Assembly (NCBI GenBank): GCA_947561395.2
Contig: OX387182.1
Coordinates: forward strand, 37,193,949 to 37,257,948
DNA: 64,000 nt
Direction: 5' to 3'
From: Buxus sempervirens
Lineage: Eukaryota; Streptophyta; Magnoliopsida; Buxales; Buxaceae
The notes beneath the pieces were generated by a model. That model was not told the DNA's origin. It made no database searches and saw nothing but the letters and a program-made list of their open reading frames with translations. The position numbers and the translations under genes were made by a program. This document shows positions 24,350 through 37,290 of this stretch, piece after piece; position 1 is the stretch's first letter; every line of letters starts with the position of its first letter.

Positions 24350-25645
24350 ATTTCACACTCATCAATTCAAAATATCTCACTTAATATCAAAGCATTTAAT
24401 AATAATGCCTAGTGACATATAGGGTGTAAAGCTTGTTCAATACACTAGCTCAACATAACCAAATCTGGTGCAAAACCTTTCAAATCAATTCTGGTGGTTA
24501 TAACACATTCAAAACATACTTATGCAGGTGTTGAAATCAATTAATTAGACTCAAAACAAAATTGAGAACCACAATTCCCTTCAAACTTGAAAAATGACCT
24601 ATTTCAGAAGAACGTACTCAAAATCTTTATTAAATTATTTTTAAACGAACGGCCAGTGAAAACAACTCATAAACACCTAATTCTTATTGGTACATGGGTT
24701 GCATTCTATAAAAATCATTTTAAAGTATAAATTTACTCAAAAATTTAGAAATCAAAGTTCTGTGTTGACCACTCGACCCTCGCGCTCGAGCGGTGTGGTT
24801 AGACGGTCTCTGAGCTAAAATTTTAATGGAAACTAAAACTGGCGCACAACAAGGGTGCTCAAGCGGTCACATTTAGTGATCAAATAATAATATAAATTGA
24901 ATGGGCGCTCAACCCTATCGCTCAATCGTTGATGTTGAGCAGTCGTTCATAAGAGATTTATAGGCGAGGTGCTTAACAAGATCACTCAAGCAATCCTGTC
25001 GAGCGCTCAGAAAATAGCGGCAAATTTCCAGAAATTCTGATTCGTTTACTCTTCCATTAAACACAATTTTAACACTCAAAATCACTTCCAACTCAGTCAA
25101 TGTAATCTTTAATTCATAACAAATCATGCTAAACAATTTAAACTCAACAAATAAATCAATTAACGACTAAACGGTGTGTTACCTACCTCTTGATCGCCCA
25201 AATCTCCTATTTACTTCTTCTATTTCCTCTCAAACTCACGATTAGATCCTTCATCTACAACTTATCAGAAGCCTTATAGATGATCTAAAGCTCTCCAAGG
25301 CCAGCAAAGTGCTCACGTGCGGGTTCTCTCCTTCCTCCTTCAGCCGTCAAAGGTTCCTATTCCATTCGTATGCCACATGGGGTATAAAACCCTATTTTAT
25401 TAATTGTGTTCCCATGCTTCTCACCTATACCGTTCACTATACACCTAACCAGTTAAATTAAAAATAATGCTTTAAGTAGTGCTCATCTTATGTCTCAAGA
25501 TCCAACGGTCGGATTTGCCTCAAACTCTGGATCTCCTTCTTCCATAAGTTCACCTATATAAATCAAATCATAGATTTAGAAAAATCACCAATAATATTTA
25601 GATTTTTAATTAATTAATAATTTTGGAAATTTTCAGGGTCTGACA
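24350..25645 (-). mobile_element. LTR-B family LTR fragment
   Basis: Minus-orientation LTR whose 5' terminus is at 25645 (minus strand TGTCAGACCCTGAAAATTTC), followed by CAAAC. Minus-strand donor-like AGAG|GTAGGT lies at 25189-25197, and a word array of CGCTC/GAGCG half sites at 24770-25015. Its left (3') end is not recognisable and is probably truncated. To its right, older LTR-A sequence begins (AAGTGGCAAAACAAAG..., matching the minus strand of 930-985), so this LTR-B was inserted into LTR-A. Confidence 0.55.
24770..25015. repeat. Dyad word array CGCTC(N)nGAGCG in LTR-B
   Basis: Repeated half sites in both orientations: GCGCTCGAGCGG, TGCTCAAGCGG, GCGCTCAACC, CGCTCAATCG, TTGAGCAGTC, CACTCAAGCA, TCGAGCGCTCAG. 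CG-rich within AT-rich surroundings. The array at 46080-46215 uses the same vocabulary. Confidence 0.7.
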
Positions 25646-25992
25646 CAAACCATGTTTGCCAAGTGGCAAAACAAAGCACTAAAAGACAAAACAGGAATAA
25701 GACAAAATCAAAAGATCTTCATTAAAATACTAAAATCTCAAGATATCTAAATAAAATAGTCAAAAAATCTTAAAATGAGTCACATCAATCAAATCAAAAG
25801 GTGATCTTGAAGTAATTGTATATGTTATACGGTTATCACAAAATTGTAAAGAACCTTACGTTAAATACGGTTACAAAGATATGCCCCATAAATGCACAGT
25901 GATTCTCCGCCGCGTGTGTTAGTGCAAGTAACGAATGTGATCATTTAATTGGACATAACGGTATATACTATACGGTTCTTCATAAAAAATTG

Positions 25993-26003
25993 TTTATAAA
26001 TAG
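25993..26003 (+). promoter_or_regulatory. TATA box of outer LTR-A
   Basis: TTTATAAATAG, 270 bases before the splice donor at 26271 and just downstream of the TATACGG word array. Confidence 0.6.
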
Positions 26004-28104
26004 ATCAGTGTCTCCATTGATCTAGGACTTTTGACACTTGCTCTCTATGAGTTTTATTTGCAACTGAGACCTCCGAAATCCATGCTTAGCCTCTAGAAAA
26101 CCCCAAAAAGTGTATGAAACTCAAGGAAGAAGACCTTCAACCTTCTTCTTCTCCATTCCTACACCGTTGGAAGGCAAGGCACCCCCTCAAAGAGCCAAAG
26201 GAGAAACTCTAACTGCTGTCAAGGTCCTCTAAAAAGCCTAAAAAACACCAAAGGTTTCTTGTTTCTCAAGGTAAGCACTCTAGACTTCTTTGTATTCAAC
26301 ATATATCATTTTCTCTTGAATAGAAGATTGTTATTTTCTTTGTGAGTATTTCTTTTTCCTTCTTCTTGCACTTCTTCCATGGTTAAAGTTTGAGGAAGGA
26401 TAGCCAAAGGCCATGCCTTCCTTAAGGCATGATAATACGTATGGAAGAGTAAGGTTGAGTGTATTTCCTTTCTTTCATTCTCATTAAAGTGAGTCAACAA
26501 AGAATCCAAGCTTGGATAGTTCAAGCTTGAGGATAGGGTTGATTGACAAGATTTAAAGCATGTCTTCATTTCTTTAATCCTCCCTCCGGATCAAATGTAC
26601 CCCTTAAATCCCGTTATCCTTTCATTGGATTCCCTTTTCTTTGATTTATTTCATATGGAATGACTTGGTGAGATCTAGCATGTGTACTGTAATGCCCCGA
26701 ACCCGGGTCAGTGCAAACCGGCACCCAACCCAAACCCGGTTCGCTACTGTAACAACCCAAGTCCGGTTCAACAACCAAACTCGAGGTGTTACCATGAAGC
26801 TGGAGTCAGATACAAACTAAGATTTATAATAATTTTAAAAACTAATTAATTATATCAGAGTTCTGGTGGAAATAATACAATTCTTTATTTTCATAATTGT
26901 CAATTCAGTTTACAATAGGGTTATCTAATCAAAGTGTGCGCACCCGATTTCGGTCGCACGACGAGGCGCACGCAGAATGATGCGTGCCTCGGGATTGTGT
27001 TTGGAGTCGCCACTGCCTGATGGGGTGCAAGCAGACACCTGGGTGCCTAATCTTGTGTCTATTAGGGCTTTTTGGTCTGCGGCTTGAGATTCTAAGTAGG
27101 GTCTCGGTTGCTGTCTGGGGAAGTCCGTGGACACCCCAGTCCACCCCGTCAAGTGACGGGTTCCATAAGTTTCCCTGGTTTGAGTCAACTCTGGTCTCTC
27201 ACTCACCCGATTCCTATTCCGGCATGCAATATTGATTAAGTCTGGCGGGACCGCCAAAGTGGTGGGTGTGGGTCCCTTTACTTGATTTTATCTTTTTAAT
27301 TAAGATGATCTGGGCCTGGTGGGGTGGGCCTTGTTGGAAGGCCCACTGTATCCCTTGGTGGGCCAAGTGTGGTCCACATGTTCCTTGGTGGGCCGAGTGT
27401 GGCCCTTTGGACTTTAGTTCAAATGAATTGATTTTACTTTAAGGTTTAAGTTGGATTATTTAAATAGATTTCATGCCAAAAGTGGGCCAGGATTGCTTTG
27501 TGGGCCCTTGAGTGGGCCTCACAGTTGTTTGCCGAGTGATTTTGATTATCTTGATTAATTATGCCAAAGCGGGCCAGGCCTCAGGCTTGGGGCCCTTTAC
27601 CTGGGCTTGGACTTGAAAGCCCAAGACTTCCTAAGTTAGGGTTTTGAAACCCTACACTTGTTTGGTTTAATGGGCTTAGTGGGCCCGACAGGCCCTGCCC
27701 TTGGTCTCGGCTAAACCATGACCTAATTTAAGCATACATGCCCCACATAGGGCTTGGGTGGGCCTTAAGTGGTCCGGCCCGCCAAGTTCCTTTGATTATC
27801 TTATTTAAGCACAATTCAATGGTTCGGGCTGGGTGGGCCCCGTTGGAAGGCCCACTGGAAATCAAGTCAGACCAGGTGGTCTGGGTCCCATGTTGGGTTC
27901 CCGGGTGACCCGGAAACCCTATTGGCATATTTGGTTCGGTTTGAAAATAAAACCCACATTCAGCAATAATCACATAAAATATATATAAAAATAACACTTC
28001 ATCAGTGAGTGACGGGCTCATTATGCTGGGTCCAAGGGGAGGTACCCGGGTAAAGGGTATTTTTGGAATTTTTCAAAAATATATCAATTCGGCCTGTTTT
28101 AGGG

Positions 28105-28365
28105 TTGGCGCTCACTTCCTGAAGTGAGCGCCAGGTGAGCGCCAGTAGGCGCTAAGAACCAGGCAAAATTTGGACCTGGCGCTCACTCGATACTAAGTGA
28201 GCGTGAGCTGGGCGCGAGATGGGCGCGAGCTGAGCGCCAGCTGAGCGCGAGATGGGCGCCAGAATTTGTGCCTGGTTTTAAGTGGGCGCTAGCTCGGCGG
28301 GTAGTGAAATAAAAGGGCGCCTACTTCCTAAGTGAGCGCCAAGTGGGCGGCTACTCACTGCGCTC
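28105..28365. repeat. Dyad word array GGCGCTCA/TGAGCGCC in LTR-A
   Basis: At least fifteen near-copies of an 8-base word and its reverse complement, including a perfect 12-base-arm palindrome at 28107-28132. More copies lie upstream of the TATA box at 29158-29212. Strongly GC-rich against AT-rich flanks. Confidence 0.85.
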
Positions 28366-29135
28366 TGTTTTTTTTCTCCAAACTCCATTTTCGACTGGTT
28401 TTAAGCTCTGTAAGCACTTTCTGGGGATCCTTAGAACCCCAGAAGACCTCTAAACACAAATGGAAATTAATCTAACCTAACATATCCTCACCACTTATCA
28501 CTCAAACCTCTCTGGAAACCTACAAATCCGAAACAAAGTATTAACAGAACATGAATAAACTTCCGAAATCCAAACCTTAACTGACAGAACATGATTATGA
28601 AGAAGGGAACAGGGGGGTTTTATGGGATTACAACATGGAGGAGAACTCATGGGGGAACATGCTCCCCCTTCGAATCAATCAAAACAGAACATAAAATAAC
28701 TTGCTGAGATGGAAAACATGCTTGATTTCTATATGTTAAAACAATAACAGAGAGTGATCTCACCTTGGTTCCGAACCTTTGTAGAACAGGCCGGATGATT
28801 CCCTTGAGCTCACGAGCTGCTGCCGGAGCAACACCTCTCCCTACCAACGGCACGATCTCCTCCGGGTTTGATGAGGAAGAAGAGGAAGAGAGGAATGGGG
28901 TGTGTGTGTGTCTGGTCTTTTTCTTCAAAATCCCGAGCCCAAAAAAACAATGCCGAACCCTCGAATACCAAAACCAGAGAATGCCCAGCCCCAAAACAAA
29001 AAAATCTCGAACCAAAAATCCGAACCCCCGAATGCTGAAGAACAGCAAACCCTCAAATGACCAATCCCGGAAATCCCAACCAAAATTTTCCCAGCCCCAA
29101 AACAGCCAACCCCTGCAAATGAGGGTTGCCGTGGT

Positions 29136-29143
29136 TTTTATAG
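29136..29143 (-). promoter_or_regulatory. TATA box of LTR-A (26935-29958)
   Basis: Minus strand CTATAAAA, ~375 bases before the donor at 28762 and directly downstream of the U3 word cluster at 29158-29212. Confidence 0.6.
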
Positions 29144-29465
29144 ATGAAGACAGGGGGATCCGCCGAGCTTGGCGCCCAGCTCGCGCCCAGCTCCTGTCAC
29201 TCGGCGCGAGCGACAAAATGATTAAATCATTAAATGCCGCCGCGGGTTTGCTTAAAAAATCTGAAAATTAGGATATGGTCCCTGGGATATTTTGGTTTAA
29301 TATTATTTTATTCAGATATTTTCAGATTGGTCCCTGGGATCTTTTGAAAGTTTGGATATTTACGGATTTAATCCCCGAGATCTTTTCCTACGCAAGTCGC
29401 CACGTGTGCAGCTTTTTGCCACGCGCGCAGATTGCCGGTTTTGCTGCTCAGGAATTTCGTCAGCT

Positions 29466-29835
29466 CATATTTTCTTCATCCGGGCTTCGATCTGGGCAAA
29501 CTCAGTTGCGTTAGAATTATATCGGAGCCCTCTATCCCATGACCTAGGGGTAGGCCTCTAGATCGGATTTTACCAAAAAGTCAACTTTTGGCTTTGCTCA
29601 AGTTTGACCGTCCACAGAACCCTCATCTGGACTCCGATTCCTGCAAACTCAGTTGCGTTGGAATCGTGTCGAGATTTTCTATCCAATGATATTGAGCAAG
29701 GTACCTGGATCGGATTTTAGCAGAAATTCAACTTTTGGCTCCGCTCAAGTTTGACCGCCCACAGAACCTCATCTGGACTCCGATTCCTGCAAACTCAGTT
29801 TTATTAGAATCGTATCGGAATCCTCTTTCCAACGG
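29466..29835 (-). repeat. ~145-bp tandem repeat at the 5' end of LTR-A (3 units)
   Basis: Three direct units begin near 29466, 29624 and 29764. Each contains CATCTGGACTCCGATTCCTG, then CAAACTCAGTTGCGTTGGAA, a 'tctatcc' segment and an 'aagtcaacttttggc' segment. Four units occur at 40347-40865 (other strand) and one at 1050-1130. Confidence 0.85.
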
Positions 29836-31872
29836 TAGGAATCATGGCAACTGATTTGCACCGGATAAAAAGTAAACTTTTTGACTTTCTCGAGTTTGAC
29901 TTTTCAATTAAAATTTCATTTTCTGCATTTTGGGAGGTGCAAAAATGAGGTGCTTACACAAAGTGTGAACAATATTATCGATTATAAATCTACCCATCAA
30001 ATAAACTCCATCTTCACGATCTCTACAAGCAACCTGAAAAATAGGGGAAAACGGAGTAAGATTTACATCTCAGCAAGTAGCAGGTGCATGCAATTAGAAA
30101 CCGTCTAATGTAAACAAATAGTCATGAGGTATGCGATTAATCCACGATTAAGCGGTGAATTCAAGTTATCTATAGCAATTCCAAATAAAAACGATTAAAA
30201 TAGATAATCATGTATAAATACCAACAATTTGATGTTAACGGGGTAAAACCAACAAAGGCAATAAAACACGTGACATTGCAGGACTCACAAAGATGATAAG
30301 TATTTGAGATGGCACTCAACTAACTGCTATACCACCGTGTGGCTTAGGGGCAGTGCTACTTAATGATATTCAAGCCCCATGCAGCGCAGCTATAAACAAG
30401 AGCCGTAGTCACCGACTTATTGCGCACGAACTCAACAGAGTTGGCATGTACCACCAGCATGCAGCACCAAAATCAATACATGGAGATGGTCGCTTATCCA
30501 CATGTACAGGGAATCACAAGCAGTGCACCGGGGTATCCCTCCAGACATAGGACCTTCCCAGAGCAAACTAACTTGCAAGGGAAGCGCGCTTGCATATAGA
30601 AGTAACTCAACCCAAACTAAATACCACTTAGCTAACCAGCCAAAACTATGGATCCATATACAGCTAAGCCCACTGACACAAACCACATACGGGAGGACAC
30701 GCTACTGTAGGAGGCATACACACTTTTACCCGTGAAGGATTACACATCTCTACATAAAGGATTACCTATCTCTGCCGTAAAAGCTAGTATCAACTCAACC
30801 ACAGAAGCCGTTCCACTCAACCGTAAAAGAAAAACGAATAACATCATACCACATACCAATCCATACCAAAATATTCAATTCCAAGAGAAACCCATGATTA
30901 AATCCTTAATAATCCAAATAAAGCTTTTTGCATGATAACATATGCAATTCTTTAATTATATTCAAAATAAAACCCATAAATCATAAGTTCGATAAAACTC
31001 AGAGTTTATGCGATTCCAGTAGCTAATATTCATATTTAAAGTTCAAATAAAAGTAAATCAAATCTTACTTAGAGGTTTCCTTATTAATCCCCTTATTATA
31101 AACCAAGTTCCCATCTTAATACCTAGGATAGTTTCTTTTTAAGTTTTCTATGTTTTTGTTCTCTAGCATATCTTACAAACTTAAAATTAAGTTTCGGAGA
31201 TGTTATAAGCTATAACTACCAGGTATATTATTCCTAACATTAATCCCCCTTGTTTAGCCCTTTTCATACACTATCTTACCATTAAGACATTAAATATTTG
31301 GATGTTCATCAAATTTAATTTTTATAATTTCTATACCTCAATTAGGCCTTCATAAAGATGTTAGAATAGTTAAGATACTAGAAAAATTATTAGAGATTTA
31401 TTCAGATTCCAAAAATACCTTAAACCTGTAGACACCCCAAAATTGCACGATTTTTGATAAGTCTTGAAGGAAAGAAATATTTTATTGGAATTTTCAATTC
31501 TTAGCATTGGGTTTGAGATCTTTAACCCATTTGAATCCAAAGCCGCAAAGGAAAAGGCCAAAATTCAATATTTTATGCAAAGTCAAACTTTTTTGGGTTG
31601 AATTTTGTTGACTTTTGACCCCAAAAAATGAAATATTTTTTAAAGCAAGATTTGAAGATAATTTTTCCCGGTAATCAGGTTTTTATCAATGTTATTGCAT
31701 AAATGAATTTTTTGAGATTTTAAATCTTGACGAATACCTTGGTATTAACTTGTTGAATCTTTTTACCGGACCTGAAAAACCGGAATTTAGCCTGGAAATG
31801 AAAAGTTGACTTTTTATTCACTTGGAATTTGGGTCTGGAAATATTTTTAATGGATTCAAATGGAGGGATGTT

Positions 31873-31957
31873 TGCTTATTTACATGTAATATCTTAAGTA
31901 AATGGAGATTAAAAAATACGAGGACATTTACTTAAACGATATTACATGTAAATAAGC
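31873..31957. repeat. Small fold-back element (copy 1)
   Basis: Inverted repeat with arms of about 30 bases: GCTTATTTACATGTAATATC then CTTAAGTAAATG, against CATTTACTTAA and GATATTACATGTAAATAAGC. The CTTAAGTAAATG...CATTTACTTAAG pair and ACATGTAAATAAGG/C edge recur in LTR-B at 38226-38301. Confidence 0.75.
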
Positions 31958-31994
31958 CTTGCCTGTGCAGACAAGGCTCAAAACCAACCAAAAA

Positions 31995-32275
31995 TGTGCT
32001 GACCGCAGTATATGTGCGGTTTTTGTTATTTTGGTCTCAACCGCCCTGTGTGTGCGGTTGCGATCGCACACACAGTGCGGTTGATGATTATGCTTCTCTC
32101 GTGGGCTGCCATGTGGCTTCTAGAAGCTTAGGCTGTTAGGCCACGTCGGCAACAATCATTTAAAGCATAACTGAATTCAAACTACTCTGTACATGCGGTT
32201 TCTGAGGTTTTGTTCTGCAACCGCATACATTGGGCGGTTTAGACCAAACCGCACTGGGTATGCGGTTTTGCTCAT
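31995..32275. repeat. Dyad word array ACCGCA/TGCGGT in LTR-C
   Basis: About ten occurrences of TGCGGT or ACCGCA (with GGGCGGTT variants) in both orientations, including the palindromic GTGTGTGCG...CGCACACAC at 32048-32074. Lies about 200-470 bases upstream of the TATA box. Confidence 0.85.
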
Positions 32276-32466
32276 TTCCTGCATTTGCGAAAAGGCTCGA
32301 TTTCTGAGCCTTATTTATGCACTTTACCTCTCTCTTGGGGACTTGAACTCCCCATTTTGACCTCCGAAACTTCTAGATTTACAACAATTCAAGGCTTTAA
32401 CTTGAATTGGAACAATCTAGAAGAATTTTTGGGCATACCCTTGGGACTTTTCTACCCTTGGCTGTG

Positions 32467-32477
32467 CCTATAAATAG
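32467..32477 (+). promoter_or_regulatory. TATA box of LTR-C (31427-34290)
   Basis: CCTATAAATAG followed by AGAGG; 117 bases before the donor at 32584. Confidence 0.65.
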
Positions 32478-35400
32478 AGAGGTCCTCCTCTTGCAAATGG
32501 CTGGCAATTTGAAGCATTTGAAGCTCTGCAAGAAGAAGGCAAACTCTGCTGGATTGTCTACTGAAGTGTTCAAGCTACTAAAGGTAAAGCTCTCTTTAGT
32601 TTTCTAGCTTCCTCTTTACATTCGAGCAATCTCTCCTTCTACCTTTCTGTGGTGTAAGGCCATTTGTGATTGTTTGTAACCCTAAACCTCTTTCAAAGTA
32701 CCTGGGAATCCTCTCTAGCCGTAAAATGTGAAGAGAGAGCCTGGGGAAAAGGAAGGTGGAATGGATCTTCTAGGCTTAGAACCTTCATATGATGAAGAGC
32801 ATGTTGGTTATTTTGCACCTATGGTTGCTTTTCTGATATGATTTGTATTCATATTTGGAGTAGATACAAGGATCCATGCTCTCAATTGCAATGGATCCCA
32901 ATCTCCTCCTAGAAATGTGATTTCCAACATTTTCTCACACTTTTCACTATTTTCGTCAAATAGGCTAGATCTTGGATTTTCCATGCTCAATACGGAAAGT
33001 CCAAGATTCTTGACCTTAGAGTGAATTTTTAGGACTTCATGAGATTGTTTTGATGATTTTCAATCTATTTTGGTCGAGATCACTTGCACTAGTTTTGGTC
33101 TCCTGTTCACAGTTCTTTAAAACAGGACAGCATCTGTGGCTTGTCTTAGAATGCTCATAACTTCATCCTCCGGATGAATTTTTGAGTGATTCCAAAGACA
33201 TGTGATAGATGAGATTGTCTATTTTGTATCTGGAAATTTTTATCCATTTTTATGTAGCCAATTTTTGACACCATCTGTTCAAAGTCGGCAGGTCAGTTCA
33301 GTCTAGATTGCTGAACTTGGTGCTTTGATTGAGCACCATTTGCTCATTTTTAATCCGTTTCAAGTGATCTCAGTCTTTGTGTTTTCCTTGAAGAGTCTAT
33401 TTTCTATTCCAATAGGTTTCGTGAGATTTTGTTTGGATTTGTGGCTTGTGTGCTTGATTGACTCAGAGTGGCTCTGTAACAGAGTTCTGGGTTAATCTGT
33501 GATCCTCTAGGCATGTTCAAAAGGACACACAAGTCACAAATGGATGGAGTTTGGTGTAGAACCTATTTCGTTTGAAAGATGACACCACATACTTCATCCA
33601 TGCAAATTTTCATGGATTTATATAGAGCCAAGTTCCACAAATAGGATTTAAAAAATGCTTACTCGCCGCTTTTTCTGAGTCACAATAGCAGATTTTCACA
33701 AAGTATTTCTCTCTTGTTTTAAATCGAAATGAGCTGAATTTTTTACTGGATATTATATTTCATACCAGCTTTCAAATGGCTTTGGTTTCATTTGATTTGA
33801 ATTTAAATTGAGTGATTTGTGGTTAATCGAAGCTTTCAAGCTCTTGCAATCAGATTTTTCCTTAGCTTGGTTTCTCTTCAGTTTTACTTTGATTTTCATT
33901 TACTCATGAAGTTCTAAAAGTGGTATATCCATGAGGAGAGTCCAAATTCATTGGATTACTCATATGGAATAATCACACACATTTTGCTTACTTTCAAGCA
34001 CTCTTTGTCTATGTTGATTAGCAAACATCCTTTTAGCATGAACAAGCATATGGCAACCGTCTTGTACGGATGAGTGGGGGTACCTAACACCTTAACGTGC
34101 TCATAACCTATTCCCCTTACCTAACCTCTAGAATTTTCCTTGAGTTAGAGCTACTTTGGCTTTATTTGGTATGTTTTGATCCCTTTGGTGTCCATTCACA
34201 CCTTAACTTGAATGGTGGCGACTCTCTATTTTTATCAATCCCCGCGTGATGATATCGGAAGTCATCTAGGTGACATTTCCATGTCTCACAAAACCTGAAT
34301 TTTCTACATAGAGCGCCTACCTCTACAGGGCTAGGCGGTCCTGGGCGATCCTAGGCGCTCGTGCAAATTTAAACAGTAAATTTCCAGCTTTACAAAGTTC
34401 GGATTTTTAGGCTTTTGCTATATGTTTCCTTGGTCTAAATTAATCTACTAACATTCTAAAACATACCTAAAGCCCTCTAGACTAATTCTCATCAATTAAA
34501 TACCATTCTACAATTATTTGCATAATCAAACTAAGTTTTCTTTATTATTTTAACAAATCCTTCAAGAATACCAATCACATTCCATGTAAATACAGTTTCG
34601 GACTAATCCATTCAAACCATATGAAATCACAGAAAACGAAATCATGCAGTTCCTCTAGTTTTCCAATGGTTACTACTTGCCTTATACGCCAAAATCCATC
34701 TTCCTTTGGAGTCTCTAATTCTGGACCTGAGTTTTGCTCCCAAATTCACCAAGCTAGAGTTTTTCAATTCACATCTCCACCGTTCACATTATAGATCCAT
34801 CAGTCATGAACAAAACCTCCAAATTTGAAGGCGATACACCGTACGGATTTCCCCCGATCATGATTTGATGATGGCTGGTCGGACAGCTCCATTAGCAGCC
34901 TTCTTCCTTTCTCTCCCTCTTTCCTCTCAATATAAAACCCACGAAAATACTCTGTTGTCTCACCTTAATCTCTTATTTATATTTGTCTTTAGAAGTCCTA
35001 AACCAACCCTAATAGGCTACTTTAATTTGGGCTAACCCAACCATGGTTTAATTAAAGTCTAACTCATTCTAATTAATTCCTACTTTTTCTCCACCTTCTA
35101 TTTTTCTACTAAAACATTATTAATTAAATCTCTTATCATCTAAACTCCTACTTACAACCTATTTTCGTGCACAATAATTAATTAAACCTTAATATCACCC
35201 AAAACCTTATTTTCTCCAAATTAAGACTTGAAATCTCTTAATTACCCTTTTTCCACATCTGGGTTTTTGTTAATTCCTTTTAATTTCTAACTTGTCTAAA
35301 TAAATTATTTTCTTCTATTTTCTAATCCTAGTTATTATTTAATGCTTTATTTATTAATTACCCTTTTCTGAAAATTAAATACCCTTTTACCCTTTTAGGC

Positions 35401-36059
35401 TACTTTTCCTTAAGGTTTCTTTCTTTATTTTCAACTTACTACTTATTTAAATTACTTGCCCTCTAAATCTTCACTTTTTATTTTAGCTAGGACTTAAACT
35501 CATCTTTCCTTTATTTATTATTTATTTATTTATTATGTGAAAATTCGGGGTTTTACATGTACACTTAATATGACTCCCCTACCACAAGCATGATAAGTAT
35601 ATGAGCACCAACCTTGTGCACCCACTAATCACAGTAGAATCCCATAGATGCTAGTATGCTTTTGTGTGCTTCATTGCCTAACATGTACATGGTTTTGCCG
35701 AGACTCAAGCAAGAGGCCTTTCGGGTCCCCTTTTCAATCTTTCCCTCAAGGGTTGTTAGGCTTGCTTTGTGACCAAAAGAAGGGAACCACGTCCCCTCCT
35801 GTAAAACCCCGACCCGGATTATAATTTAATTATTAAGATTAATCATCTAAAGTGTGATTATTAGACTAATTAAGTATTTGTGTTATGAAGATGAGGTAAA
35901 TGTGGATTATTCTTGAGGATTTAAAGAAATCAATTGAACTTTATGAAGGTTATGAGGTAAGTTTAATTAATGTTATTTCTAAATTTCAATTGTCTAAGAT
36001 ACTCTCCAATTAGCTTAAATGAATTGGAAATCAAATTCTGAAAAGTTAGACTTGTGTAC

Positions 36060-37290
36060 CTAGAGTAATTCCTAAGTATACCCACAGAACCCCAAAGTTT
36101 ATCCCAGGTACCGTCTCGGATAACACTAGTGTATACCCATGTATACCCCAAAATACTCCCAAGAATACTTAAAGTAACTCTTAAGAGTACCCAAGGTACC
36201 TCCCAAATATACCCAAATTATCCCCTAAGAATACTCGAAGTAACTCTTAAGAATGCCCAAGGTACCTCTCAAGTGTACCTTAAGTATCTCCCAAGAATAC
36301 CCAAATAACCTCTCAAGTAGACCCCAGGTACCCCACTTCTATGCCCAAGGTACATCGAAGTATTTCTTAAGGTACCCTCATTGTGTGCCAAAGGTATGCT
36401 CAAGTATTACCCAAGGTACCACCCAAGTGTTACTTAAAGTACCCCTCAATTATACCTAAGGTACCCCACTTGTATCCCTAAGGTACCCTACTTTAATTGC
36501 CTAAGGTACCCCTGTGTTTACCTAAAGTATCCTCTTGTGTTTGCCTAAGGTACCCCTGTGTCTACCTAAGGTATCCCTTTGTGTTTGCCTAGGTACCCCT
36601 GTGTTTGCCTAAGGTATCTCTTTATTTTAACTAAGGTACCCTACTATCTTACTTGAAGTACCCCTTGTTTAACTAAGGTACATTCACTTATACAGCTAGA
36701 GGTACCCCCTTTATATAACTAAAGTACCTCCAACATACCTAAGGTACATCCCCTATATTACCTAGGGTACACCCCTTGTATTTCCTAGAGGTCCTCCTCT
36801 CATATAAGTAAAGTACCCCCACTGTTTTACCTAGGGTACACCCCCTATATAGCCAAAGCACCCCCTTTGTATAACTAAAGTAACCCCTATATAAGTAAGG
36901 TAACCCCCATTGTTTTGCCTAAGGTATAACCTATTATATAGCTAAGGTACCCCCCTCATGTAACTAAGATACACCCCTTCTATAGTTAAGTACCCTCCTC
37001 AATATAACTAAAGTACACCCCCCTAAGCTTATCTAAAGTTTATTCTTTAGAATGACTAAGGTAAATCCCTTGAAACATCAAGGTACCTCCTCAAATAACT
37101 AAAGTACCCCTAATATAACTAAGGTACCCTTTTGTGTTAACTGAGGTACACCTCCCAAGCATTCCTAAAGCATGCCTTTGAAGTGGCTAAGGCAAACACC
37201 CCACTTAACACTAAGGTACCCCACTTAATACCAAGGTACCCCACTCGAATAACACTAAGGTACCCCTGGTATGCCTTAGGTACACCCTAG
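36060..37290 (+). repeat. Degenerate GGTACC (KpnI-site) minisatellite in LTR-B U3
   Basis: Several dozen tandem units of about 18-35 bases on the pattern 'ctAAGGTACCCC(t)n(g/a)t', many keeping the palindrome GGTACC or one-base variants (GGTACA, AGTACC, GGTATC). It begins about 260 bases after the LTR start and stops about 60 bases before TATA. Confidence 0.9.

Larger units (their letters stand above)
26935..29958 (-). mobile_element. Solo LTR-A, TSD CAAAG
   Basis: A 3024-base solo LTR in minus orientation inside LTR-B. Termini TGTGCGCACC (left) and GAGGTGCTTACA (right); exact TSD CAAAG at 26930-26934 and 29959-29963. On the minus strand from the right: three tandem ~145-base units (29466-29835), words GGCGCGAGC/GGCGCCCAG (29158-29212), TATA CTATAAAA (29136-29143), leader, donor CCAAG|GTGAG (GT 28762-28763), dense GGCGCTCA words (28105-28365), GTGGGCC hairpins (27832, 27324), GGCGACTCC motif near 27003-27015. 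No protein-coding domain. Open frames across 28647-29271 lie in the leader and U3 and match no protein I know. Confidence 0.9.
31427..34290 (+). mobile_element. Solo LTR-C, TSD AAACC
   Basis: A 2864-base plus-orientation solo LTR inside LTR-B. It starts TGTAGACACCCCAAAATTGC and ends ATGTCTCACA; exact TSD AAACC at 31422-31426 and 34291-34295. Order: small fold-back (31873-31957), ACCGCA/TGCGGT word array (31995-32275), TATA box (32467-32477), leader, donor CTAAAG|GTAAAG (GT 32584-32585), then 1.5 kb of T-rich sequence. The LTR-C end module follows: GGTACCTAACACCTTAACG near 34080, TGTCCATTCACACC and ATGGTGGCGACTC near 34213. No coding domains. Confidence 0.88.
26688..35557 (-). mobile_element. 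Solo LTR-B with two nested solo LTRs, TSD TGTAC
   Basis: Minus-orientation solo LTR of about 2.97 kb own sequence (26688-26934, 29964-31426, 34296-35557). Termini: plus-left TGTAATGCCCCGAACCCGGG, plus-right ...ATTCGGGGTTTTACA, i.e. minus-strand TGTAAAACCCC...GGGGCATTACA. Exact TSD TGTAC at 26683-26687 and 35558-35562. Minus-strand landmarks: TATA (34974-34983), GC-type donor AAG|GCAAGTAG (GC at 34679-34680), GAGCGCC/GGCGCTC words (34309-34362), and acceptor TTTTTCAG (30034-30035). No coding domains. Interrupted by LTR-A (26935-29958) and LTR-C (31427-34290). Confidence 0.85.

Noticed and set aside
24770..25015. CRISPR-like spaced repeats
   Set aside because: Unit spacing is irregular, units alternate orientation, and the context is a plant LTR.
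27003..27015. GGCGACTCC motif as a true primer binding site just outside an LTR
   Set aside because: It resembles the PBS of some Tat/Ogre elements, but the TSD-defined terminus lies about 70 bases beyond it, so it is inside the LTR.
28647..29271. Long open frames on both strands (189 aa minus, 168 aa plus) as candidate genes
   Set aside because: They lie in the leader and U3 of a solo LTR with exact TSDs, cross a splice-donor site, are GC-rich low-complexity, and resemble no protein family I know.
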